64,000 nt of DNA from a bacterium. GTDB taxonomy: Bacteria; Bacillota; Bacilli; Lactobacillales; Streptococcaceae. Below the pieces are notes generated by a model that was not told the origin of the DNA, made no database searches, and saw only the letters and a program-made list of their open reading frames with translations. Positions 56,822 through 64,000 of the stretch are shown piece by piece. Within the stretch, counting starts at the first letter, position 1. Each line of letters begins with the position of its first letter. The position numbers were made by a program, and so were the translations under genes. The stretch lies in contig CAJNCG010000001.1 of the NCBI GenBank assembly GCA_905221205.1, positions 310,001 to 374,000 on the forward strand. Direction: 5' to 3'.

Positions 56822-58010
56822 CAGCCTTCACCTCTTTTCCTTCCTCTAGAGAAGACGTTGGGTTACTGATGACCTTGACTCCATTTGTCAGACCTGTTGT
56901 GATTTCTTGGTTGTCTGCATCAGCATTACCCAAACCAACTTCCACTTTCTTGGCCTTTTTCTGCTCGTCAAGCACCCAGACATAGTTCTTATCATTTTCA
57001 GTCACAACACTTGTTAGAGGAACCAAAATGGCTTTACTCTTATTTTTGACCTCAACACTTACTGAAAATCCTTGTTTCAAATCACCGATTTCACTTGTAA
57101 CATCAATGGTATATGGATATTTAGAGCCAGAATTACCAGCTGCTGTGGCAGGAGCTGCACTTGCTGCTTCACCATTGTTTTTAGGGTAGTCAGAAATGTA
57201 GCTAATCTTACCAGTCCAGCTCTTATCTTGGTACACTTTAGAAGTGAAGGTTACTTCTTGTCCGACAGATAGGTTGGCAAGGTTGTATTCAGATAATTCC
57301 CCCTTAACTTGTAAGTTTTCATTGCTTACGACATGAACGACCACCTGGCTAGCTCCTGTTGGAGATTTGGAAACGTTCCGGTTGACTTCAACCACAGTTC
57401 CTTCTAGGGTACTGAGAACCGTCATTGCATCCAACTGACTTTGAGCCTTGCTTAATTGCGCTGCAGCATCTGCACGGGCATCACGGGCATCACCTAGTTG
57501 TGCATCAATAGAGGATACTGCATTTCCTGAGACTGGAGCTGGAGTTTGCCCTGCAGTTCCTTCGCCTCCTACTGGTGTTGGCAACTGTGGAGCCGGAGCT
57601 GAAACGGCTTCATTTCGTGCTTGGTTGAGTTCGTTAATATGACGGTCTGCCTTAGCTACTGCTCGACTCGCTGAATCATAGGCCGCCTGTGCTTCTGAGC
57701 TGCTGTACTTAACTAAAGCCTGCCCTTCGCTGACCTTATCCCCCACAGAAACAAGGATTTCATCTAAATCTCCCTTACTAGCATCAAAATAAACATATTG
57801 TTCATTTTTTGCCGTTACTGTCCCTGATAATAAAACAGAGGATGCCACGCTTCCTTCTTTAGCAACAACAAGATGAGTAGGCTCATCTTTTACAGCGGTT
57901 TGAGAAGGTTGTCTAAAGAGCAAAATGCCCCCAGCCCCCAATACAACAACACTTGCAGCACCGATTGCTGCATACAATTGCCACTTTTTAGCCTTACGAT
58001 TCTTTTTCAT
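56805..58010 (-). CDS. Efflux transporter periplasmic-adaptor-like (membrane fusion) protein
   Basis: The 401-residue protein has an N-terminal signal anchor (WQLYAAIGAASVVVLGAGGILLF), a split biotinyl-lipoyl domain (ASVLLSGTVTAKNEQYV ... GDKVSEGQALVKY and MTVLSTLEGTVVEVNRN), a helical hairpin with a Pro/Gly-rich insert (SAPAPQLPTPVGGEGTAG) and beta-barrel domains. It is the MacA/YknX-type adaptor for the following ABC genes. The start at MKKNRKAKK follows AAAAAGGAGTTTCATT; the frame from 58115 covers the promoter. Confidence 0.92.
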   Translation of the reverse strand: MKKNRKAKKWQLYAAIGAASVVVLGAGGILLFRQPSQTAVKDEPTHLVVAKEGSVASSVLLSGTVTAKNEQYVYFDASKGDLDEILVSVGDKVSEGQALVKYSSSEAQAAYDSASRAVAKADRHINELNQARNEAVSAPAPQLPTPVGGEGTAGQTPAPVSGNAVSSIDAQLGDARDARADAAAQLSKAQSQLDAMTVLSTLEGTVVEVNRNVSKSPTGASQVVVHVVSNENLQVKGELSEYNLANLSVGQEVTFTSKVYQDKSWTGKISYISDYPKNNGEAASAAPATAAGNSGSKYPYTIDVTSEIGDLKQGFSVSVEVKNKSKAILVPLTSVVTENDKNYVWVLDEQKKAKKVEVGLGNADADNQEITTGLTNGVKVISNPTSSLEEGKEVKADEETN

Positions 58011-58047
58011 AATGAAACTCCTTTTTTGATTTAAAGTCCTTAACAAT

Positions 58048-58130
58048 ATTATATAAAAATTACCAAATACAAACAATAACAATTCAGAACGAAATAATGA
58101 CATTTCAGGATTCACTTATTGTTCGGAATT
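58048..58130 (-). promoter_or_regulatory. Promoter and operator-like inverted repeat of the efflux operon
   Basis: TTGTTT (58076-58071), 17 bases and TATAAT (58053-58048) form a promoter on the minus strand. Just upstream, AATTCAGAAC (58081-58090) and GTTCGGAATT (58121-58130) are inverted copies (9 of 10) with centres 40 bp apart, each followed by an AATAA-like stretch. A regulator may bind here. The rest of the 294-bp gap to gor shows only AT-rich DNA and the gor ribosome sites. Confidence 0.5.
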
Positions 58131-58304
58131 TATTTTTATCGTTATTGTACTAGTTATATAATACACTTTATTTTCCCTTTTTGCAAGCCTTTTCTTTAAA
58201 TTTTTTAAACGTAGCAGATTTTTGCAATCACATCAAAAAAAAGATAGAATATGACTATCAAAAAATGACACTCTACTATTTAAAGGAGTACAAAGGAGTT
58301 TTCA

Positions 58305-59651
58305 ATGAGAGAATATGATATCATTGCTATCGGTGGAGGTAGCGGAGGAATTGCTACCATGAATCGTGCTGGTGAACATGGAGCCAAAGCGGCCGTTATT
58401 GAGGAAAAGAAATTAGGTGGAACCTGTGTTAACGTCGGTTGTGTTCCTAAGAAAATCATGTGGTACGGAGCACAAATCGCTGAGACTTTCCATCAATTTG
58501 GAGAAGACTACGGTTTTAAAACTACTGATCTTAACTTTGACTTTGCAACCCTACGTCGCAATCGTGAAGCCTACATCGATCGCGCTCGTTCTTCTTATGA
58601 TGGCAGTTTTAAACGCAACGGTGTAGACTTGATTGAAGGACATGCTGAATTTGTAGATTCTCATACTGTAAGCGTAAATGGTGAACTCATTCGTGCTAAA
58701 CATATCGTGATTGCTACTGGTGCCCATCCAAGTATTCCTAATATTCCTGGTGCTGAACTAGGTGGCTCTTCTGATGATGTATTTGCTTGGGAAGAACTTC
58801 CAGAGTCAGTTGCTATTCTAGGTGCTGGTTATATTGCCGTTGAATTGGCTGGCGTACTCCACACTTTTGGTGTTAAGACAGACCTCTTTGTTCGTCGCGA
58901 TCGTCCTTTACGTGGTTTTGATTCTTACATCGTTGAAGGTTTAGTCAAGGAAATGGAAAGAACAAACTTACCACTTCATACTCATAAAGTCCCTGCTAAG
59001 TTAGAAAAAACTGCTGAAGGCATTACCATTCATTTCGAAGATGGTACTAGTCACACAGCTAGCCAAGTTATCTGGGCTACAGGTCGCCGTCCAAACGTTA
59101 AGGGCTTGCAACTTGAAAAAGCTGGTGTTACTCTGAACGAACGTGGCTTTATCCAAGTAGATGAATACCAAAATACTGTTGTTGAGGGAATCTATGCTCT
59201 AGGTGATGTAACAGGTGAGAAAGAATTGACTCCAGTTGCTATCAAGGCTGGACGTACCCTATCTGAACGCCTCTTTAACGGCAAAACAACTGCAAAAATG
59301 GACTACTCAACTATTCCAACTGTTGTCTTTTCACACCCTGCTATCGGAACTGTTGGGTTGACAGAAGAGCAAGCTATTAAAGAATACGGTCAAGACCAAA
59401 TCAAGGTTTACAAATCAAGCTTCACTTCTATGTACTCTGCTTGCACTTGCAACCGTCAAGAAACACGTTTCAAATTGATAACAGCTGGTTCAGAAGAAAA
59501 AGTTGTCGGACTTCATGGAATCGGCTATGGTGTTGATGAAATGATTCAAGGTTTCGCTGTTGCTATCAAAATGGGAGCAACCAAGGCTGACTTTGATGCA
59601 ACTGTGGCGATTCACCCAACTGCATCTGAAGAATTTGTAACCATGCGTTAA
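58305..59651 (+). CDS. gor: Glutathione reductase
   Basis: The 448-residue flavoenzyme reduces glutathione disulfide with NADPH. FAD motif [14 protein letters not shown], redox pair Cys41/Cys46 in [14 protein letters not shown] motif [13 protein letters not shown] with VRRDRPLR (Arg residues that favour NADPH), and the C-terminal [12 protein letters not shown] with catalytic His are present. It starts behind AAAGGAG repeats. Streptococci of this group import rather than make glutathione, so Gor recycles the imported pool against peroxide. Confidence 0.96.
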   Translation: MREYDIIAIGGGSGGIATMNRAGEHGAKAAVIEEKKLGGTCVNVGCVPKKIMWYGAQIAETFHQFGEDYGFKTTDLNFDFATLRRNREAYIDRARSSYDGSFKRNGVDLIEGHAEFVDSHTVSVNGELIRAKHIVIATGAHPSIPNIPGAELGGSSDDVFAWEELPESVAILGAGYIAVELAGVLHTFGVKTDLFVRRDRPLRGFDSYIVEGLVKEMERTNLPLHTHKVPAKLEKTAEGITIHFEDGTSHTASQVIWATGRRPNVKGLQLEKAGVTLNERGFIQVDEYQNTVVEGIYALGDVTGEKELTPVAIKAGRTLSERLFNGKTTAKMDYSTIPTVVFSHPAIGTVGLTEEQAIKEYGQDQIKVYKSSFTSMYSACTCNRQETRFKLITAGSEEKVVGLHGIGYGVDEMIQGFAVAIKMGATKADFDATVAIHPTASEEFVTMR

Positions 59652-59653
59652 GC

Positions 59654-59697
59654 ATCAAAAAAGAAGCTGATACAAATGTGTCTGCTTCTTTTTTGAT
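59654..59697 (+). terminator. Terminator of gor
   Basis: ATCAAAAAAGAAGC / GCTTCTTTTTTGAT, a perfect 14-bp stem with a 16-base loop, directly after the stop codon. It reads symmetrically. Confidence 0.85.
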
Positions 59698-59778
59698 GAT
59701 TTATGAATCGATGAAAACAACTTACTCAGTCAGCAAATCGGCTGTTACAGTATTTGTTACCTTATTTTTAAAAATTGG

Positions 59779-59837
59779 TTGACAATAATTCTCCTACGAG
59801 TATAATTGTTACTATACATTAGAAAAGAGGTTAACTA
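59779..59837 (+). promoter_or_regulatory. Promoter of bioY with possible BirA operator
   Basis: TTGACA (59779-59784), a 16-base spacer and TATAAT (59801-59806). Immediately downstream TTGTTACT (59806-59813) and GTTAACTA (59830-59837), spaced 16 bp, resemble the halves of the Firmicute BirA operator TTGTTAAC-N15/16-GTTAACAA, with two mismatches each. The right half lies between ribosome site and start codon. Confidence 0.45.
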
Positions 59838-59839
59838 TT

Positions 59840-60376
59840 TTGAAAAAAGCTCACGTTTATGCTATCCCTGCTATTGGGGCTGCTCTTATTGCTGTATTGG
59901 CACAAATCAGTCTTCCAATTGGACCTGTTCCCTTCACTTTGCAAAACTTTGCAATCGGCTTGATTGCCACTGTCTTTAGACCCAGAGAGGCTGTACTTTC
60001 TGTTGGACTCTATCTTCTTCTAGGTGCTATCGGTCTTCCTGTCTTTGCAGGAGGGGGAGCTGGATTGCAGGCGTTGGTTGGTCCTACTGCAGGTTATCTT
60101 TGGTTTTATCTTGTCTACTCTGGACTTACCTCTTCTCTAACTAACAGCAAGAGTGGAGTTGTCAAGATTTTTCTTGCAAACCTCTTGGGTGATGCCCTTG
60201 TCTTTGTCGGCGGGATTCTTAGCTTGCATTTCCTAGCTGGAATGCCATTTGAAAAAGCTCTTGTTGTGGGGGTATTTCCCTTTATCATTCCAGACCTTGG
60301 TAAAATTATTGCTATTAGTTTTATTAGCCGTCCATTACTTCAACGCCTTAAAAATCAAGCTTACTTTGCTAACTAA
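59840..60376 (+). CDS. bioY: Biotin transporter BioY
   Basis: The 178-residue membrane protein is the substrate-binding S component of an ECF biotin importer, with six helices and the motifs ISLPIGPVPFTLQNFAIGL and GAIGLPVFAGGGAGLQALVGPTAGYL. The start codon is TTG at 59840 with AGAGG nine bases upstream. ECF energising genes are not nearby, so it must share a common module. Possible biotin-dependent repression through a BirA-like site overlapping the 5' end is inference. Confidence 0.93.
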   Translation: MKKAHVYAIPAIGAALIAVLAQISLPIGPVPFTLQNFAIGLIATVFRPREAVLSVGLYLLLGAIGLPVFAGGGAGLQALVGPTAGYLWFYLVYSGLTSSLTNSKSGVVKIFLANLLGDALVFVGGILSLHFLAGMPFEKALVVGVFPFIIPDLGKIIAISFISRPLLQRLKNQAYFAN

Positions 60377-60413
60377 AAAAGGATATCGAGTTGTCATAAC
60401 TCAATATCCTTTT
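60377..60413 (+). terminator. Terminator of bioY
   Basis: AAAAGGATATCGAGTT / AACTCAATATCCTTTT (one mismatch) around a 5-base loop, starting at the stop codon. Confidence 0.9.
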
Positions 60414-60430
60414 CTTTCATTTTGAAAACT

Positions 60431-60538
60431 TATACTCAATGAAAATCAAAGAGCAAACTAGGAAGCTAGCCGCAGGCTGTACTTGAGTACGGCAAGGCGA
60501 AGCTGACGCGGTTTGAATTTGATTTTCGAAGAGTATTA
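60431..60538 (-). repeat. BOX element (boxA-boxC, no boxB)
   Basis: The 108-bp stretch starts TATACTCAATGAAAATCAAA and ends with TTTTCGAAGAGTATTA. On the minus strand it is a boxA module (AATACTCTTCGAAAATC...) followed directly by a boxC module (...CAGCCTGCGGCTAGCTTCC). BOX elements are the dispersed stem-loop repeats of S. pneumoniae and close relatives and can affect expression of adjacent genes. Its boxA end overlaps the stop codon of the PC4-like gene, so it would be in that gene's 3' untranslated region. Confidence 0.95.
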
Positions 60539-60751
60539 TTTACCTTTAAAGGCATCCACCATCGTTTGAAATTCTTCATTTGAGAGAGTAATTCCTTTGC
60601 CCATTTTAGTATGATCTGGACTCCAAGCACGAATATCAAACTTTGCAGGGGCACCATTAAAGCTCACACGGTTGATTTCCTTGGTCCAACCTTTTTCGTT
60701 TTCAGAAAGAGTCAACAAGTGCTCTTCGATTTCAAATGTAAATTCTGCCAT
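60536..60751 (-). CDS. YdbC-like PC4-family ssDNA-binding protein
   Basis: The 71-residue protein resembles Lactococcus YdbC, a bacterial homologue of the eukaryotic coactivator PC4 that binds single-stranded DNA. The segment GWTKEINRVSFNGAPAKFDIRAWSPDHTKMGKGITLSNEEFQTM matches the PC4 beta-sheet and final helix. It starts behind AAAAAGGAGAAGAAA. The stop codon lies within the first bases of a BOX element, so the repeat apparently sits exactly at the end of the coding sequence. Confidence 0.85.
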   Translation of the reverse strand: MAEFTFEIEEHLLTLSENEKGWTKEINRVSFNGAPAKFDIRAWSPDHTKMGKGITLSNEEFQTMVDAFKGK

Positions 60752-60849
60752 TTTCTTCTCCTTTTTTAGCTTTCATTAGTTTATTCGTAAAATCTTGTAG
60801 ATTTTAGGAAAATTTTATATAATATTGATATAAAAGAAGGGAGGCCAAT

Positions 60850-61170
60850 ATGAGACATAAATTCCAGCAAGTTCTAGATAAAATACATGACTTTTTAAAT
60901 GGACATGAAGAACCAGACCATACTGAAAGCAACTCCCTTACAGCCACTATTGAAGAGGCTATCCAGAAACAAACTGCTGTTCACCTTATCTTGTCTGAGA
61001 CAAGTTTTACAGGTGACATCATCAAATACGATCAGCAACGCCAGCAAATTATCGTGAAAAATTTTGCTAAAAATGTGACCCGTATTATCCGCATAAGCGA
61101 TATTCAACGCCTACGATTTGTCCCTTCAACTGTCCAAACAGCCCAAAAAAATAGATTTAAGAAAGAGTGA
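60850..61170 (+). CDS. Uncharacterised small protein, possibly YolD-like
   Basis: The 106-residue protein is not firmly recognised. Residues 40-92 (TAVHLILSETSFTGDIIKYD ... IIRISDIQRLRFVP) form a strand-rich domain reminiscent of YolD-like proteins, where some members are linked to error-prone polymerases; the similarity is weak. The N-terminus is polar and the C-terminus basic. GGGAGGCCAAT precedes the ATG, and a TATAAT-like -10 lies upstream. It has its own terminator. Confidence 0.65.
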   Translation: MRHKFQQVLDKIHDFLNGHEEPDHTESNSLTATIEEAIQKQTAVHLILSETSFTGDIIKYDQQRQQIIVKNFAKNVTRIIRISDIQRLRFVPSTVQTAQKNRFKKE

Positions 61171-61197
61171 GATGTAGTTGCTTCATCCCACTCTTTT
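61162..61197. terminator. Bidirectional terminator between the YolD-like gene and the ATP-cone gene
   Basis: AAAGAGTGAGATG / CATCCCACTCTTT (one mismatch) around a 10-base loop with T's outside. Confidence 0.85.
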
Positions 61198-61200
61198 TTC

Positions 61201-61539
61201 TTAGCGAATTTGTTCAAAATGTAAATGAACCGCGATATGATCTCCATAACCACTTCTTTCCAAGTCACGTTGTAGACGATAGGAAATGTAGTGTTCTGCT
61301 ATGGTAATGTAACCTGCACCCAGTAAACGATGTTCAACCATAGACTGAATCATGCTGATGGTAGCACGTTCCACCTTGGCCTCTTCCAAATCCAAAACCA
61401 CTTTCTTAGTGACTTGTGCAAGGTTTTGACGCAAATCATCTGTCAATACATAGACAGTCTGGGCTGCCTTTAAGATAGCTTGGTAAATCTTATCTGGATT
61501 AAATTCAGCAATTTCTCCATCACGTTTGATTACTTGCAT
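61201..61539 (-). CDS. Stand-alone ATP-cone domain protein
   Basis: The 112-residue protein is essentially a single ATP-cone (MQVIKRDGEIAEFNPDKIYQAILKAAQ). This domain normally binds ATP/dATP at the N-terminus of ribonucleotide reductases or in NrdR. The zinc ribbon of NrdR is absent. It may act as a nucleotide sensor in trans; the function is unknown. It lies 11 bp after trmD and is the last gene of the rimM-trmD unit. Confidence 0.85.
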   Translation of the reverse strand: MQVIKRDGEIAEFNPDKIYQAILKAAQTVYVLTDDLRQNLAQVTKKVVLDLEEAKVERATISMIQSMVEHRLLGAGYITIAEHYISYRLQRDLERSGYGDHIAVHLHFEQIR

Positions 61540-61550
61540 AGGGTTCTCCT

Positions 61551-62270
61551 TTATTCTTTGTTTTCTTTGATTTCTGCCAGCATTTTTTCTTCTTCTACTG
61601 TCAGTTGATAATGTTCAAGCAAATCCGGTCTGCGCTCGTAGGTTTTCTTCAAACTCTCATACAATCGCCACTGACGAATTTTTTCATGGTGCCCGCTCAT
61701 CAGTACATCTGGCACGACCATGCCTCGATAATCATAGGGACGTGTGTATTGAGGATATTCGAGAAGGCCAGAAGAAAAACTATCATCTTGGTGGCTAGAC
61801 TCCTTGCCAATCACTTCTGGAATCAGGCGAACTGTAGCATCAATCATAGTCATGGCCGCCAATTCTCCACCAGTTAAGACATAGTCACCTAGGGAAATCT
61901 CATCTGTCACCAAGGTCTTAATGCGCTCATCATAACCTTCGTAATGCCCACAGATAAAGATTAGTTCTTCCTCTTGAGCCAAATCCTCAGCGTAAGCCTG
62001 ATCAAACTGCTTGCCAGCAGGATCAAGGAGAATGACGCGCGGATTTTTCTTTTCAATAGCATCAAAGGCATCGAAAATAGGTTGCGCTCGGAGCAACATC
62101 CCCTGACCGCCTCCATATGGTTCATCATCGACGTGTCGGGCCTTCTCAGCATTTTCTCGGAAATTATGATACTGGATATCCAAGATCCCTTTTTCACGAG
62201 CCTTTCCAACGATTGAGTGCTCTAGCGGAGAAAACATCTCTGGAAAGAGGGTTAAAATATCAATCTTCAT
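61551..62270 (-). CDS. trmD: tRNA (guanine37-N1)-methyltransferase
   Basis: The 239-residue SPOUT enzyme methylates G37 of tRNAs to prevent frameshifting. The N-terminus [13 protein letters not shown], the [11 protein letters not shown] segment and the knot motif [16 protein letters not shown] are intact; the C-terminal domain has the [17 protein letters not shown] motif. It overlaps rimM by 11 bp. Confidence 0.97.
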   Translation of the reverse strand: MKIDILTLFPEMFSPLEHSIVGKAREKGILDIQYHNFRENAEKARHVDDEPYGGGQGMLLRAQPIFDAFDAIEKKNPRVILLDPAGKQFDQAYAEDLAQEEELIFICGHYEGYDERIKTLVTDEISLGDYVLTGGELAAMTMIDATVRLIPEVIGKESSHQDDSFSSGLLEYPQYTRPYDYRGMVVPDVLMSGHHEKIRQWRLYESLKKTYERRPDLLEHYQLTVEEEKMLAEIKENKE

Positions 62271-62778
62271 CGTCTAACCCTTCTAAGATTTCCACATCGA
62301 CTCGGTTATTTGGAATATCAACATTTAGAATCACTGGTGGGATATAAGGCAATAATAAATCACGCTTGCCTTTTCGCTTGACCACCCAGACATCGTTAGC
62401 ACCTGGTTGCAGAATTTCCTTGATGGTCCCAATCAAGTTATCACCCTCGTAGACTTCCAAACCGATAATCTCGTGATAGTAGAATTCACCATCATCTAGA
62501 TCGTTCAAATCTTCCTCAGCAACCTTGAGACTGTATCCTTTGTACTTTTCGATAGCATTGATATGGTACATATCTTTGAATTTAATGATGTCAAAGTTCT
62601 TCTGTTTACGGTGGCTAGCAATAGTTACTGTTTGAACAAACTGATCTTTTTCATCAAACAAAGCCAGCTCAGCTCCTTTTTTAAAGCGTTCTTCTGCAAA
62701 ATCCGTCACAGACAAGACTCGCATCTCACCCTGCAAACCCTGCGTATTGACGATTTTCCCAACATTAAAGTAGTTCAT
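62260..62778 (-). CDS. rimM: Ribosome maturation factor RimM
   Basis: The 172-residue protein helps process the 30S head through S19. The N-terminal RimM domain ([25 protein letters not shown]) is followed by a PRC-barrel ([24 protein letters not shown] ... [13 protein letters not shown]). It starts behind GGAGAGTACAGGAGAC and overlaps trmD, the usual pairing. Confidence 0.96.
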   Translation of the reverse strand: MNYFNVGKIVNTQGLQGEMRVLSVTDFAEERFKKGAELALFDEKDQFVQTVTIASHRKQKNFDIIKFKDMYHINAIEKYKGYSLKVAEEDLNDLDDGEFYYHEIIGLEVYEGDNLIGTIKEILQPGANDVWVVKRKGKRDLLLPYIPPVILNVDIPNNRVDVEILEGLDDED

Positions 62779-62808
62779 CTTGTCTCCTGTACTCTCCTTC
62801 TTTCCATC

Positions 62809-63597
62809 TTATTCTGACAACTTTTGAATAATAGTCGCAATTTTTTCTGATTCTGACCATTGTAAATAATGGTGATTCCCTCCTAAAATGAGTTTAGTAT
62901 TGGAAGTCCAATATTCTGATTCTCTGTACTCTTTTTCTCTATAAGTCTGACAGAAAATAAATACAGGGATACAATCTGGTATTGATACATTCTCAAAATC
63001 TTCCTCAGTAATCTCTCCAGATATCTGAAATCCTGGATTTTGCTTTTCCAACTCTGAGCCTTTTTCTTGCATTATTTTCCAGATTTCTTTATTCATTTCA
63101 GGACTAAATGTTGCTTGAGTTAAATTCTTCAAATAAAGTTCAGGCCCATACTCGTCAATCAACCTCATCTGCTCTTCCATTTCTGGATAAGGAGTTTCTG
63201 AAAAATCCGCAAACATGACTTTTTTAGTTGTTGGTTCAATCGCTAGTAAAGCCTGACACTTAATTGGCTTGTTGAGCAATTTGCAAGCTAAAATTCCACT
63301 CAAACTATGTACACAAAGTATATATTCAGAAATCGCCAATTCTTCAAGTACTTCATAAACCGCATCTGCAAGATTATCCAGATTTTTTCCAGCTTGGTCA
63401 TGAATCGGACTTCTACCTGTGTTTGGAAAATCAATTGTCAAATAACCAATTGTGGGAGGAAGTTTTTCGAGTATAAGTGAAAAATTTTCATAACTTGGTA
63501 GCAAACCTGCGCCACTTAAACAAACTAGCACTTTCTTTTGCTTTTGATAAGTAACAGAGAGACTGCCAATTTCTGTAGATACTTCAATCCTCTTCAT
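62809..63597 (-). CDS. Alpha/beta hydrolase
   Basis: The 262-residue protein has an alpha/beta hydrolase fold: the oxyanion region LVCLSGAGLLPSYENF, the nucleophile elbow VHSLSG (Ser), and a late LGGNHHYLQW supplying the catalytic His. The elbow is HSLSG instead of GHSMG, but keeps the Sx(S)G geometry. I begin it at MKRIEVSTEI (63597); a GTG at 63609 would add four residues. It is separated from rimM by 30 bp and may be co-transcribed. The substrate is unknown. Confidence 0.88.
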   Translation of the reverse strand: MKRIEVSTEIGSLSVTYQKQKKVLVCLSGAGLLPSYENFSLILEKLPPTIGYLTIDFPNTGRSPIHDQAGKNLDNLADAVYEVLEELAISEYILCVHSLSGILACKLLNKPIKCQALLAIEPTTKKVMFADFSETPYPEMEEQMRLIDEYGPELYLKNLTQATFSPEMNKEIWKIMQEKGSELEKQNPGFQISGEITEEDFENVSIPDCIPVFIFCQTYREKEYRESEYWTSNTKLILGGNHHYLQWSESEKIATIIQKLSE

Positions 63598-63694
63598 AAA
63601 GAAATCCACTCATTCTGTATAATGAATTATTAAAAATCCTTATCCTTTATTTTATCACGTTCCAGGAATTTTCACAAGTTAGAGGAAGAGGACA

Positions 63695-64000
63695 TCAACT
63701 CTCCTTCCCCTTCAAAAATCCTTCCAAATCACGTTCATGCTGGTACTTAATGGCTGCGGTTTTGTCTTTCTCAAAGATAGTTTTAGTTAGGTCAATATGG
63801 TTGATGGCTGCAATCGCGACGGTGTAGTGAATAATATCAGCCAGTTCTTTAGCAAGTTCCTCGTTCGAATCTTGAACTCCTTCTTTTCGACCAGAGCGAC
63901 CATTCAAAACTTCAGCTACTTCTCCAACTTCCTCCACTAGCTTGATAAAAAGACCTTCCTCAGTCCGAGACTGCTGATAATGTTCCAGTAGGTAGTCTTG
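63695..64000 (-). CDS. MazG-like nucleotide pyrophosphohydrolase (N-terminus outside window)
   Basis: The coding frame is open to the right edge, giving at least 101 residues plus stop at 63695. YLLEHYQQSRTEEGLFIKLVEEVGEVAE carries the MazG EExxE-type metal motif and ELAKELADIIHYTVAIAAI the second (EXXD) motif. Such enzymes hydrolyse NTPs or dNTPs for housecleaning. The internal GTG at 63937 is not the start, because the conserved motif continues upstream of it. The true start is beyond the window. Confidence 0.88.
   Translation of the reverse strand, partial: QDYLLEHYQQSRTEEGLFIKLVEEVGEVAEVLNGRSGRKEGVQDSNEELAKELADIIHYTVAIAAINHIDLTKTIFEKDKTAAIKYQHERDLEGFLKGKES

Noticed and set aside
60466..60657. 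Open frame reading through the BOX element
   Set aside because: It is composed of repeat sequence plus an antiphase reading of the PC4-like gene.

Overview
The window is a dense, moderately AT-rich stretch of chromosome from a Mitis-group Streptococcus (S. mitis / S. oralis / S. pneumoniae relatives). The evidence is the gene content and order (ilvE-parC...parE-plsY, the nucleoside transporter and pdp-deoC-cdd, coaA-rpsT, deoD-punA-deoB-rpiA, clpE, ezrA-gyrB, rodA, ciaRH-pepN, metG, gor, trmD-rimM), a BOX repeat at 60431-60538, a perfect CodY box, a CtsR box and a CiaR-type box. Three genes between parE and parC, including an aminoglycoside-adenylyltransferase-like gene, and ParC residues Gly52 and Asp91 point to a viridans (oralis/mitis-like) strain rather than a typical pneumococcus. 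Both type II topoisomerase ATPase subunits (parE and gyrB) lie in the window.

Layout. 1-9553 (minus): the 5' part of an oligopeptide-binding lipoprotein gene downstream of CodY-controlled ilvE, then parC, a three-gene accessory insert (membrane protein, RelA/SpoT-synthetase-like protein, ANT-like protein) and parE. 9689-10330 (plus): plsY. 10367-18120 (minus): a nucleoside salvage unit (methyltransferase-pdp-deoC-cdd-pnrA-nupOPQ) with an internal terminator after pnrA. 18328-20725: a small membrane protein, coaA, rpsT with a TTG start, and a P-loop kinase. 20819-25110 (minus): a second nucleoside/pentose block, rpiA-deoB-DUF1697-punA and deoD. 25343-29393: a 61-residue protein, nnrD, folD, an amino-acid ABC transporter and ykuJ. 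29623-33589 (plus): clpE, a Nudix hydrolase, DUF1827 and GNAT genes. 33637-43460 (minus): ezrA, gyrB, a HAD phosphatase, a DJ-1 protein, rodA, dinG and a U32 peptidase. 43600-48562: DUF3270, then ciaRH and pepN. 48683-51384 (minus): a compact five-gene operon (DUF2829/Tad2-like, SDR, Nudix, stand-alone PEP-utiliser barrel, ASCH). 51454-58010 (minus): a PadR/membrane-protein pair, metG and a MacAB-type efflux operon. 58305-64000: gor, bioY, a PC4-like gene next to the BOX element, ATP-cone, trmD, rimM, an alpha/beta hydrolase and a partial MazG-like gene.

The two nucleoside blocks fit together. PnrA/NupOPQ import nucleosides. PunA, DeoD and Pdp phosphorolyse them, Cdd deaminates cytidine, and DeoB, DeoC and RpiA feed the sugar into central metabolism. 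Most of the window is core genome. The parts that merit a closer look are the parE-parC insert, the five-gene DUF2829/PEP-barrel operon with a catalytic Cys replaced by Ala, a recurring promoter layout (extended -10 only 6-8 nt before ATG, predicting leaderless mRNAs) at five genes, and several operator-like inverted repeats. I saw no rRNA, tRNA, CRISPR array, prophage or intact insertion sequence. Operator, promoter and terminator calls were made by eye without scoring.
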